This document shows positions 46,612 to 54,814 of a DNA stretch of 64,000 nucleotides, piece after piece. The first letter of the stretch is position 1, and each line of letters starts with the position of its first letter. The notes under the pieces are model-generated. The model was not told the DNA's origin. It worked only from the letters and a program-made list of their open reading frames with translations, and ran no database searches. Both the position numbers and the translations under genes were made by a program. This DNA comes from Cupriavidus sp. P-10 (GTDB lineage Bacteria > Pseudomonadota > Gammaproteobacteria > Burkholderiales > Burkholderiaceae): the NCBI RefSeq assembly GCF_003402535.2, contig NZ_AP025172.1, positions 992,001 through 1,056,000 of the forward strand, given 5' to 3'.

Positions 46612-46613
46612 TT

Positions 46614-47138
46614 GGTCGCAGGCCGACTTGGCGGTTCAGATTTTTGAAACACCTTCGACCATCGCGGCCGCAAGCGTCCGGCGCCCTATGCGGCGTGCCG
46701 TTCTCCGTCGAGTGGTTCTGTGGGCAAGGTCAGGTGCAATCATGGTAGAGCTAGGCGATGGTAGTTGGGGGCGCGGCACTGTGCAATGGGACACCTGCAC
46801 GATGACCGCCGGTGTGGAAGGACTGCCGCGGGACAATTTGCCCAAAGTGGTGTTCGTGGAGTGCGCCGATCTATAGGGATCGATGACTTGCGCCGGCACT
46901 CTCTGGCTACAGAATGAACGTGGGAGGCTGGTCTGTAGCCGAGCGCAGGCGGTCGCAGACCGCAGACACGCCTGTAGCATGCTTCTCGGCGGAACGAATC
47001 ACGCGCGGTCGGAATATTTATAAGCTTTTGACCGATAAGCCCTTTCCTGTGCATACACCCCCAGAAGATGCATGGAAAGTACGATGACCCGCTATCCGCT
47101 GACTACTAAGATCCTCATTTTTACGGGTCGTTAAGATC
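46614..47138. other. Gene-free stretch right of the transposon
   Basis: No gene was recognised. The right half becomes AT-rich and contains the promoter region of the following ATPase gene. An open frame beginning at 46601 borrows its start from the transposon end and lacks any domain. Confidence 0.4.
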
Positions 47139-48848
47139 ATGAAAGTCGTAATTGAACGTTTTAAGAATCTACAGTCCATTAATCTTGATATTGACGGTTT
47201 GACCCTCCTCGTTGGCGGGAACAACGCCGGAAAAAGCTCCGTTCTCCAAGCGATTCAATTTGGCACCTCAGTGGCCCAAACATCGTCCATGCAAGGCGGT
47301 GCCTGGGCTGATGATCGTCTAGCGACCTCCATTGGCCAAACAGACCTCGTCTATTCACCAATCAAGGATGTCCTGTCACTTGGACCAAATGGTAGACTGA
47401 GGGAGCCAGAGAACGAGGCGATTAGTATCACATATTTGAATGAAGAGCATGAAACCAAGGTTTCTGTCCGAAAGGGTAGAAATAAAAATGTTCGGTTTGA
47501 ATTGGTCGGGCAATTATTGGGCGAACAGTTGCAATCGATAACCCGACCCTACAGCGCCCTCGTCACAGGACTCGCCGGCATTCCGTCCGAAGAGGAATAT
47601 GAAACGAATCTTGTCGTTAGAAAGGCGGCAGCAAGGGGCGACTCGAATAGTGTATTCAGAAATATTCTTCTGCAGCTTAAATCCGATGGGGCAAAGTGGC
47701 AACGCTTCCGGCAGCAGATCACTCGTATTTTTCCCGACTACAATCTGGATGTTACGTTCAGTCCTGATAACGATGAAACAATACGCTGCGTAGTCGAGCG
47801 AGATGGGGTTGTTTACCCCATAGATTCCTGCGGAACAGGAGTTCTGCAGGCTATCCAAATTTTCTCCTACATCAATCTTTTCGAGCCAAAAATTCTCCTA
47901 TTGGATGAGCCTGATAGCCACCTTCACCCCAATAATCAAAAACAATTGGCTGATGAGTTAATCAGTGCGGCGAGAGGTGGTTTAAACATTGTTGTGTCCA
48001 CGCACAGCCGCCATCTCGTGGAGGCATTGTGGGAAGAATCCCGGCTTGTATGGCTTAAGAACGGATCAGTCCAACCCAATATTCAAGACTATGAGGTAAA
48101 GGCGCTACTTGAAATCGGCGCTCTCAATGTTGGCGAGCGTCTTGGGAATCCTCGCTATATATTTCTGACGGAAGATGAGGATCATCAGCTGATCGAGATA
48201 TTGCTCGAATCTAACGGGTTCGATTTGGAGGAGTGCGATATTGTCTCGTATTTGGGATGTACCAACGTGGGGACAGCTTTTGCACTAATTGCACACTTGA
48301 GGAGAACTCATCCAAATGCTAGTTACGTGATCCACCGCGATCGCGACTTCTTAGACGAACAGGCGATTGCCGCTTATGCCGCCAAATTTGCTCCGCTTAA
48401 CGTGCAAGTTTTCATTCCAGAGGGAAATGACCTGGAATCCTATTTCTCGCGTGCACAACACGTTGCGGAAACGTGCGGGGTAGTACCGGAGATTGCAACT
48501 CGCATTCTAGAAGAAGCTTTCGCTGCACGGCGTGATGATTTGGTCAGAAAATATGTGAATACGTGCGTGCAAAATCAAATCAAGAAAGGAGAAAAGCCGG
48601 ATTCAGGAGCCATCGCAGTTCACTGCTATGGGACGATGACTTATCCCACCTCTCCCCTTGTGCACGGGAAGATTCTAATGAAGGGTCTTCGCGCCGCCTT
48701 ACAGGCTAATGGAATTCCTGATCGGATTGTTTCTGTCTCTCAGCATCTCGCCACTGAGCCATTAGCCAGGTTTCTCGCGCCGCCCGCCGCTGCCATGCAA
48801 CCGCTGGGCCCTGCTGTCCAACCGCCGGGCCATGCCGCGCAGCCCTAG
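47139..48848 (+). CDS. OLD-like ATPase with TOPRIM-type domain, 3' end altered
   Basis: This 569-residue protein has an ABC-type ATPase: Walker A VGGNNAGKSS (residues 25-34), signature CGTGVLQ, Walker B ILLLDEPDSHLHPN and VVSTHSRH. From about residue 345 a TOPRIM-like part follows (YIFLTEDEDHQLIEILLESN, YVIHRDRDF), as in OLD nucleases that defend against phages. The gene is much richer in A and T than its surroundings. The last 25 residues (PPAAAMQPLGPAVQPPGHAA) are read from an IS21 scrap, so the original C-terminus was replaced. Confidence 0.82.
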   Translation: MKVVIERFKNLQSINLDIDGLTLLVGGNNAGKSSVLQAIQFGTSVAQTSSMQGGAWADDRLATSIGQTDLVYSPIKDVLSLGPNGRLREPENEAISITYLNEEHETKVSVRKGRNKNVRFELVGQLLGEQLQSITRPYSALVTGLAGIPSEEEYETNLVVRKAAARGDSNSVFRNILLQLKSDGAKWQRFRQQITRIFPDYNLDVTFSPDNDETIRCVVERDGVVYPIDSCGTGVLQAIQIFSYINLFEPKILLLDEPDSHLHPNNQKQLADELISAARGGLNIVVSTHSRHLVEALWEESRLVWLKNGSVQPNIQDYEVKALLEIGALNVGERLGNPRYIFLTEDEDHQLIEILLESNGFDLEECDIVSYLGCTNVGTAFALIAHLRRTHPNASYVIHRDRDFLDEQAIAAYAAKFAPLNVQVFIPEGNDLESYFSRAQHVAETCGVVPEIATRILEEAFAARRDDLVRKYVNTCVQNQIKKGEKPDSGAIAVHCYGTMTYPTSPLVHGKILMKGLRAALQANGIPDRIVSVSQHLATEPLARFLAPPAAAMQPLGPAVQPPGHAAQP

Positions 48849-49032
48849 CCACGCGGAAAGCTTGGCGGCATGGCCGTCGAGCTTGCTCGGGCTCTGCCGG
48901 CCGGATAGACGGGTGCAGGTAGCGCCTGACCGTATTCCTGGAGATGCCCGGGCGTCTGGCGATCTCGCGCAGCGGGATCTGGTCGCGAAGATGCCAGCGT
49001 CGAATGATGCTCAGTATGGCCACGTCGGCCAC
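48740..49032 (-). pseudogene. IS21-type istA 5' fragment
   Basis: ADVAILSIIRRWHLRDQIPL then REIARRPGISRNTVRRYL is the helix-turn-helix start of IstA. Downstream the match continues only in another frame (SPSKLDGHAAKLSAWLG), so at least one frameshift is present. It runs into the 3' end of the OLD-like gene. Confidence 0.75.
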
Positions 49033-49130
49033 TCCGAACTCCCGCTCGTTCCCGAGCGGGACAGTGTTCTATACGTGGGTCAACATTCGATGCAAAAACC
49101 AGCCTTGGGTGGGTCAGGATTCGGTGCAAA

Positions 49131-49451
49131 TCAACATGCAAAGGCGCCGGAAGAAAGCCGCTCGGACACTTCATAATGTCCCGCCGGTACCGGGTCAGTA
49201 CTTGCGCCGTTGTCTGCCTCCCCGCCAAAGGCACCAATCAGTCCGTCAACCTGGCCGTTCTCTTTCAGCCCCCAGGCCTCCAATTGCCAGACCGTTGGGG
49301 AATCTGTCTCCCGGACACTGTTGTAAACAAAGAACCATTCGCTTGCCGGAATAATCTGCGTGTACATCGTGATGCATCCTGGATGCCAGTTGTAGTCGAA
49401 ACCATTCTGTCGGCTTGCCACGCTGAAATCTTGAGGGACTGGGAAAGCCAC
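49131..49451 (-). CDS. Hypothetical protein
   Basis: This 106-residue protein from GTG 49451 has GGAAG seven bases ahead. Its composition is protein-like and aromatic (GCITMYTQIIPASEWFFVYN, VWQLEAWGLKENGQVDGLIG). There is no signal or membrane segment. No family was recognised; it could be the C-terminal part of a larger lost protein. Confidence 0.45.
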   Translation of the reverse strand: MAFPVPQDFSVASRQNGFDYNWHPGCITMYTQIIPASEWFFVYNSVRETDSPTVWQLEAWGLKENGQVDGLIGAFGGEADNGASTDPVPAGHYEVSERLSSGAFAC

Positions 49452-49506
49452 ACGTCGTCTTTCCTTCCCCGGCGTTTGCGCGTTCCATCAACTGCGCAGG
49501 TTTCCC

Positions 49507-49653
49507 TCAGCCCACCGAAAATTCGCCGGCGAACGGTTCCGGATAGTTCGCGTCCGGGCGCAATGCCGCGAACTCCGGCAACTCCGCAAACCGCGTGACT
49601 TGCACGTCGACCTTACGACGCCATGCCCCCAGCGAGATCCCTGCGCGAGCCAT
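49507..49653 (-). CDS. Short hypothetical protein or C-terminal remnant
   Basis: The frame MARAGISLGAWRRKVDVQVT...ELPEFAALRPDANYPEPF has 48 residues. It has natural-looking composition and a clean stop, but the reading frame is also open upstream of ATG 49653. It may be the end of a decayed gene. Confidence 0.3.
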   Translation of the reverse strand: MARAGISLGAWRRKVDVQVTRFAELPEFAALRPDANYPEPFAGEFSVG

Positions 49654-49744
49654 CACCACTGCATGGGCGGGGTGCCCCACCCGGCTTCGAACTGAGCCGC
49701 AGCCTGTCGGATGAGCGACATAAAGCGGGCTGCGGCCCGCTTGA

Positions 49745-50707
49745 TCATAGCTGGGTGGCTTGGGTGGACGCCATCACGGGTGGTGGGATGCGCAAGTACT
49801 TGTCGCGCGGGATGTTGGTCAGCAGATGCAACGCCGCCTCTTGGGTGACGCCCAGTGCCAACGATGCGCAGTCACGCAATTCAAGAAGAACCGATGTTGA
49901 CTCGGTTTCGGTTAGAAAGATGTCGTACGCAGTTCGGCTCAAGAGGCTGAATGGCACGCCTTCTTCCCCGGAGCAGGCGAAGTTGTAGCCGACGATGATG
50001 GGGATAAAATCTCGCCGGACCGACAGCAAGTCATACAGCTGCTCGTCCGCGATGTACTCCTTGTCCAGCAGCAGGTAGGACCTCAGGCCTGCATCGGCCA
50101 GCCTCTGTGCCCGTTCGATGAGACGCGGTACCCAATCATGCCGCTTCTTGTCGAAGGGGTCTATCCCGAGTGCGAAGTGTCTCATCCCGTTGAACGCCCT
50201 TTTCGAGAAGTTAGACGAGCGGCCGATGTACCACCCGTCCGGCTCGGGCTCTGGGGCCAAGTTCACGCCAGTGATGACGGCGCTCGGTATCGTCCTCAGC
50301 AGATGCTCGAGCAGGTCCCTGCGGCTCATGACAAATCCACCATCACGACATACGTCGGATTGGTCGGCCCAATCACCGCTGTCGTCTTCGGCGCCAGCCT
50401 TCGGTGCCGTAACGAGCTCCAGCACCCGCGCACCTCTCGCGGCATTTGCAGAGACCTGCAGCAAAGCGGCCCGTGCCTGGTTGTAATCGGAAAACCCGTA
50501 CGACCTCGCCGCGGCTTCCAGTGCCTGCGCATAAGTCAGTTGCAAACTAAAGGCTTTGCCGAGATAGGTCTGCAGGCTTTTGGCTTGGGCGCCGAGAATC
50601 TTGAGGTGCGACTCGCCATTCGTGGCAGTACGCTTCAGGTTGGCCGGGACGGCCGAAAAGAATGCGCCGACGTTAAAGTCAGCGGGAAATGCGCTCTCGG
50701 AAGACAT
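49745..50707 (-). CDS. Protein with N-terminal glyoxalase-related (Glyoxalase_8-like) domain
   Basis: In this 320-residue protein, residues 33-85 (SHLKILGAQAKSLQTYLG, LEAAARSYGFSDYNQARAAL) match the short domain found at the start of many plasmid and island proteins. The remaining 230 residues (WYIGRSSNFSKRAFNGMRHF, YLLLDKEYIADEQLYDLLS) form an alpha/beta domain not recognised. There is no signal peptide. A hairpin AAGCGGGC/GCCCGCTT (49723-49742) abuts its stop and may terminate it. Confidence 0.65.
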   Translation of the reverse strand: MSSESAFPADFNVGAFFSAVPANLKRTATNGESHLKILGAQAKSLQTYLGKAFSLQLTYAQALEAAARSYGFSDYNQARAALLQVSANAARGARVLELVTAPKAGAEDDSGDWADQSDVCRDGGFVMSRRDLLEHLLRTIPSAVITGVNLAPEPEPDGWYIGRSSNFSKRAFNGMRHFALGIDPFDKKRHDWVPRLIERAQRLADAGLRSYLLLDKEYIADEQLYDLLSVRRDFIPIIVGYNFACSGEEGVPFSLLSRTAYDIFLTETESTSVLLELRDCASLALGVTQEAALHLLTNIPRDKYLRIPPPVMASTQATQL

Positions 50708-50850
50708 CTGTGCCCTCTATCGAGACTCGTCACCTAAGGAGGCTATAAGCTGCTCACGTTGCCTGCCGAGTCCCGAAAAAGGGATTCAACATGTTCAGAA
50801 CATCAACCAGGAGGTTGCCGGACTTTACCTTATCGCTTTCGCGATGCGAG

Positions 50851-50874
50851 CTGGCAGGCGCCGGAGCCTGCCAG
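50851..50874. other. Strong hairpin in a gene-free stretch
   Basis: CTGGCAGGC and GCCTGCCAG form a perfect 9-bp stem with a 6-base loop. No T run follows. The surrounding 50708-51169 shows no gene. Confidence 0.4.
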
Positions 50875-51169
50875 ATGTATACCATGGATAGCCGGCGGCT
50901 AGCAAGTTAGGCTGCCGTCCCGCTTTCGGGTGAAGGCAAGCCGCCTGGGGGACAACTTCTTTCGCTATCGAGACGCAGCAATGGCTTGGAATCAAAGTTT
51001 TGTGAGCGTGCTGCCTGGCAAGCCTTCGACGCTGCTCACTGCCACGCGGAACGCATCGCGATTAATGGGAACTTTACGTTCGCTATCCCGTTGGGCGCCT
51101 GTGCTGGAACGGCCTTACCCAACAGTCCATGCCGGCTCTGCTATTGCGGTCTGTCGAGCATGGGCGCGC

Positions 51170-51345
51170 GGACAGCCCGCCTATGAGGCCCGCATGCATC
51201 TCGGACGGTTGTTTCGTACGATCTTCCTGATCGACTATTTCACGAATACCGCATTTCGCCAGGAGATGCAGCACGGGCTGAACCGCGCTGAAGCGGAGCA
51301 CATTCTCCAGCGGGCGATCCATTCCGGCAGCGGCATAAATCCGCG
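51170..51345 (+). pseudogene. Tn3-type transposase C-terminal fragment
   Basis: MHLGRLFRTIFLIDYFTNTA followed by FRQEMQHGLNRAEAEHILQR is the C-terminal pattern of Tn3-family TnpA. It is unlike the corresponding part of the tnpA at 43176, so it comes from another element. Confidence 0.65.
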
Positions 51346-51575
51346 GCTGGCTAGAGCTTGGCGTCGGTCCGTCCGTCGGCAGGCATTAAGCTTCTTGGAG
51401 GCTTACCATCCCCTCCCCCGCCGCCATCCCGTGTCGCGATTGGTACATCAGCGGATACGGGGAATAGCCCAGTCAGCAAATTATTGATTTTACGGGAATT
51501 TCTTGTGAGCGCCGCCCGGAAACCCGCATGAATGCTTTCGAGCTATCGGGGTTGCATCGAAATCAAAGGGGTACC

Positions 51576-52265
51576 TTAGACGGCCCATTTCCACGTCGAT
51601 GTGTACGTCATGATTCCCATGTCCGTCCAATACTCTGGAACCCACATTTCTACGCCATTCGAATATTTCGACTCGTCAGCCAACATGTTGTATACATCCA
51701 CGGTAATGCGACTTGGTTTGCCGGCAAGATTTGTGAGTTTCGCGGCGTAGTTCGCGGCCCGCCCAATCCAAACGAGGTCATTGTCTCCACGCACGCCGAT
51801 TCTCGCGGTTCTCAGCTGACTTGTGTCTATGCCTACTACGTGCTTTAAGACAAAATCGGTTTTCCACTTCTTCGCAATTGCCGGCTGGATGATGTCCAAG
51901 ACGGCGGAATTAATTTTAAGTGCGCATCGTGCTGCGGACGTATTCTTCGAGTCACCGGTGAAGACGGCCATGACGCGGTCTCCGTCATAGGCAGTAATCA
52001 CCCCTCCTTCATTTCTAATAATGTCAGAAGCACACTTCAAAAATGTCTTGTAAATCTGTGCGCTGAACTCCCATTTCATGATATTAACCATGTCGGTAGA
52101 CCCGTCTAGGTCCGCATAAAGGACCGTTGCCGCGTTAAGGTCTTTTGCGTGGTTGGAATTAAGACGTAAATCGACAGGATCCGGAACGCCAGTAGTTTCT
52201 TGAACTTCCCATTCAGTGGTGAACGTTTCGATAACCCATTTCTTCAGATCATCGGCTAAAGCCAT
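51576..52265 (-). CDS. Pycsar-type class III nucleotide cyclase (PycC-like)
   Basis: This 229-residue protein is a single cyclase catalytic domain: LYADLDGSTDMV (Asp52, Asp54) and YDGDRVMAVF (Asp96) bind metal, and GRAANYAAKL supplies the Asn172/Lys176 segment. It has no membrane or sensor domain. It lies 68 bases downstream of a cNMP-binding/TIR effector, the PycC plus PycTIR arrangement in which infection triggers cCMP or cUMP. The base specificity cannot be read here. AGGA stands eight bases before ATG 52265. Confidence 0.85.
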   Translation of the reverse strand: MALADDLKKWVIETFTTEWEVQETTGVPDPVDLRLNSNHAKDLNAATVLYADLDGSTDMVNIMKWEFSAQIYKTFLKCASDIIRNEGGVITAYDGDRVMAVFTGDSKNTSAARCALKINSAVLDIIQPAIAKKWKTDFVLKHVVGIDTSQLRTARIGVRGDNDLVWIGRAANYAAKLTNLAGKPSRITVDVYNMLADESKYSNGVEMWVPEYWTDMGIMTYTSTWKWAV

Positions 52266-52333
52266 GGATATATCCTAGTTGTTTGCACCTAGCATTGGCC
52301 TCGCTTTGATTCGAAATCGACCTTCAGGGTCAT

Positions 52334-53245
52334 TTAAGAGATCGCCCCGAGGCTCATGATGTGTTTGCGGAGCGCATTCGCAGCTGGGCCAAACTTCGCT
52401 TCGGCATCGCTCTTCTCATCGTAGACGTAGGGGATCGTCGTTACGCCGGCCATGTCGCTCGGCAGCTTGACCCCCTCACCGCGCGGCTCCATTAGAATTG
52501 CTCGCTTACGGCCGAGGCGTCCCATAAATAGACCTAGCTCAAAGACTACGTTATCGCGCGGGGCAGGCCATTCAGTACCGCGGGTATTGGTGACATCGTC
52601 GCCATGTGCGATCGCAACCGCAAAATCGCACTGATCTAACTCACGTTCGATATCGTCGAGTGTATAGTTCGCGACCTTGAACACGCCCTGATTCCAAGGC
52701 ACGGTCAGGAACTTGTCGTGGGCGAACATCGATTGCAACAGGTGTGCGACGCCAACCGCTTCAGCGCTCGAAATCACAAAGACGCGGATCTTGTCGCGCT
52801 TGACATTCACAAACTGGTTGCGCTCCATCAGGCGTTTCGAGAGTTCTTTCGCCATTCGGCGCCAGATGTCCGGATAGCGGCCACCGAGCTCGCTCAGCTG
52901 CAGTTCCGTGATTTTCGCAACTAGGGAATCTTCAGCCGCCTTAACCGTCGCAGACCTTTTCTGAAACGGCTCAACGGCTGCCATCTCCCCGACCGAATCG
53001 CCAGGGAAGCGCCGGCGGATCGGCGTGGCGTTGACAACGATATCGAACGCGCCGGTAATAACGAAGTACAGGTCGTTGTCGGTGGCGCCCTGCTGAATGA
53101 TGACGTCGCCAATTGGGACTGAAAGTAGTTCGGCCATGTCGGCTAGCTCGGCTGCCAAATCCTTGTCACCGCCGACCAGCTTTTGGCCCATGAACGCTTC
53201 AATGCGCAGGCGTTTGCCCGCTTCCCCCGAAAATCTCTCGATCAT
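52334..53245 (-). CDS. Pycsar-type effector: cNMP-binding domain plus TIR-like domain
   Basis: The protein has 303 residues from ATG 53245 (AAGG upstream); a longer start at 53305 is possible. Residues 30-125 form a cyclic-nucleotide-binding fold (IIQQGATDNDLYFVITGAFD, GDSVGEMAA, KRSATV). Residues 152-260 are a TIR-like domain (VFVISSAEAVGVAHLL, RDNVVFELGLFMGRLGRKR) with the likely catalytic Glu236. Such effectors destroy NAD when they bind the cyclic nucleotide, stopping phage growth by killing the cell. It is upstream of its cyclase. Confidence 0.87.
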   Translation of the reverse strand: MIERFSGEAGKRLRIEAFMGQKLVGGDKDLAAELADMAELLSVPIGDVIIQQGATDNDLYFVITGAFDIVVNATPIRRRFPGDSVGEMAAVEPFQKRSATVKAAEDSLVAKITELQLSELGGRYPDIWRRMAKELSKRLMERNQFVNVKRDKIRVFVISSAEAVGVAHLLQSMFAHDKFLTVPWNQGVFKVANYTLDDIERELDQCDFAVAIAHGDDVTNTRGTEWPAPRDNVVFELGLFMGRLGRKRAILMEPRGEGVKLPSDMAGVTTIPYVYDEKSDAEAKFGPAANALRKHIMSLGAIS

Positions 53246-53405
53246 TCTTGTTCGCCTTTTTGCCGCTTTTTGGAAATAAGAACCAGCGATGATTATATTG
53301 GACAATCACCAATCTTCTCACCCGTCGGGCCCAACAGTCGTACGCTTGTGCGCGCGCGATGCGCGGCTTAGGATGCGCGCCGCGCGCGGGCGCTTCGCGA
53401 ACGCG

Positions 53406-53867
53406 TTACTCGTTGACTTCGCCTTCGCGCTCTTGCCTCAGTTGTTCCACGAAATCGTCAACGCGGCGTAAACTAAACTCCGCGACACGCTCCTGGATAT
53501 GCCGGAGAGCATCCTTGAGCTCTTGGCCATTTAAGCCGGCAACAATCCAAAATGCGACTATCCCTTCTGGCGTCGCACCTCCTGTCCCCGCCTCACCATG
53601 TACAAGCGGTAAGCCATGGCAATGAGTCCATTGGCGGTTCCACGTCTTCCATGCGAGCCGATCAGGATCATTGTGTGGAAGCCCGGAAAGATCGTTCTTC
53701 GGAAAAAAACCAACGGCCACATTCCGTACAGGAGCGGCCACATCGTCGAGCGGGCGGTCCCAGAGGATCACCGCATCCTCGCGCGCGATCTTTCCATCGA
53801 CCAGATGGTGTGCCAGTCGATTAAGCGACAAGGTCGGGCAGGCGTCTGAGTTCTTGGTGTTGTCCAT
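53406..53867 (-). CDS. Hypothetical protein upstream of the Pycsar pair
   Basis: This 153-residue protein from ATG 53867 contains RLAHHLVDGKIAREDAVILW, GFFPKNDLSGLPHNDPD and a C-terminal charged helix (ALRHIQERVAEFSLRRVDDF). No family was recognised. It lies 160 bases before the TIR effector on the same strand, so it may be co-transcribed, or it may be an unrelated insert between the two cyclase loci. Confidence 0.55.
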   Translation of the reverse strand: MDNTKNSDACPTLSLNRLAHHLVDGKIAREDAVILWDRPLDDVAAPVRNVAVGFFPKNDLSGLPHNDPDRLAWKTWNRQWTHCHGLPLVHGEAGTGGATPEGIVAFWIVAGLNGQELKDALRHIQERVAEFSLRRVDDFVEQLRQEREGEVNE

Positions 53868-54004
53868 GGCGTATCTGAGAGAGATTCGGTTGACTATTCT
53901 GCCAGAGACAGAATTTTGATTGTGGCGGAATAAGGTGATGCCGACTTTATAAACGGTTGCGGGGCGCAACGCGCGGTGATCTCCCGTGGGTTGCATAGAC
54001 TGCT

Positions 54005-54285
54005 CGCAACCTTGAAACAGTCATCGCTGGGGACATCTCAGCCACGGTCACATTCTTCATATAGGAGCCTACCCATAACCGACAGACTCACCTTCCCAAA
54101 GAGCAGGAAGTACATGTCGCGATCGGTGGCGTTCTCATGAATGAGCTTTCACCGGGCAGCGAACTCCACTCTTGGCCCGAGTCGGTTAGTGCCGTCGCCA
54201 CTTCATGGTCGCCCGGCACTGTGGCTTACGCCAGCAGGAACTCAGTTAGGATGGTCTTGTTTTGGAAACGGTCAACCAGCGTCAT
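54005..54285 (-). pseudogene. Remnant of a cyclic-nucleotide-binding effector
   Basis: ATG 54285 begins 20 bases after the JAB gene. It reads MTLVDRFQNKTILTEFLLA, TAA, then ATVPGDHEVATALTDSG. After a frameshift near 54150 comes LIHENATDRDMYFLLFGKVS and LSVMG, a cNMP-binding domain core. It aligns with the intact effector (MIERFSGEAGKRLRIEAFMG, QQGATDNDLYFVITG). Only the sensor part remains; nothing like a TIR or other effector domain follows. It is the fourth, now dead, gene of the cyclase/E2-E1/JAB operon. Confidence 0.65.
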
Positions 54286-54304
54286 GTTCTCGCAACTACG
54301 TCAC

Positions 54305-54814
54305 TTAGAATAAAAATCGCAGGCGCCCGCACTCCTCACGGACGGACGCTGCCTCAATGCCTTGCAAGCGCCCGCGCACAGGTTGGACCCCCGGCCGGAA
54401 TCCGTGCGCTGACCCCCGAAGCTCCCCGTCCCGGCCTAGCTTGACAATCACCAGAACTAGGAAGGTTGACTTCTGCTCCTCGTCTTCGACTAAGGTCTGC
54501 ATCTGGCGGAAGTCCACATCACTGGGAGTTGCCGGGTATGTTGGATGTGAGTGCCACTCGCCCAGATAGTTGAAGCGTTCCGGCATGTGGCCCGTCCGCT
54601 CATGGAACCGCCGGATAAACTCCCGGTGCTGGACTGGGTCGCGCTTGAAGTGCGTGTGCGTGCCGTTTCGTTGCACCGACAAGTCCACCACGAGAAACCG
54701 CCCGTCATCAATCTGTTCCGCGGCCAAGACGCCGCCTATCTCGTTCTCGCCGGCGGTCTGCAACTCCCGCTTAAGCTTATGCAAACAGCGAGCGCTGAGG
54801 ACGACGTCGATCAC
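54305..54814 (-). CDS. JAB/JAMM-type isopeptidase (Cap3-like)
   Basis: This 169-residue protein has a complete JAMM zinc site: Glu25 in NEIGGVLA, His88 and His90 in GEWHSHP, Ser98 and Asp101 in TPSDVDF. Such proteases remove ubiquitin-like or conjugated proteins; in CBASS, Cap3 reverses Cap2 action. GTG 54814 overlaps the stop of the E2-E1 gene (GTGA), so synthesis is coupled. The C-terminal 35 residues are basic and not conserved in pattern. Confidence 0.87.
   Translation of the reverse strand: MIDVVLSARCLHKLKRELQTAGENEIGGVLAAEQIDDGRFLVVDLSVQRNGTHTHFKRDPVQHREFIRRFHERTGHMPERFNYLGEWHSHPTYPATPSDVDFRQMQTLVEDEEQKSTFLVLVIVKLGRDGELRGSAHGFRPGVQPVRGRLQGIEAASVREECGRLRFLF

Larger units (their letters stand above)
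43041..46613 (+). mobile_element. Tn3-family transposon (tnpA, tnpC)
   Basis: A 3.57-kb element with imperfect inverted ends of about 39 bases: AAGATACGCCCAAACCGCTA at 43041 and the inverted counterpart ending at 46613. It holds a complete tnpA and a small tnpC; there is no resolvase gene. No 5-bp target duplication is visible, so later rearrangement is likely. Confidence 0.8.

Noticed and set aside
46601..46876. Plus-strand 91-residue frame beside the Tn3 element
   Set aside because: Its start lies in the transposon end (the same bases give the false kfrA start on the other side) and it has no recognisable domain.
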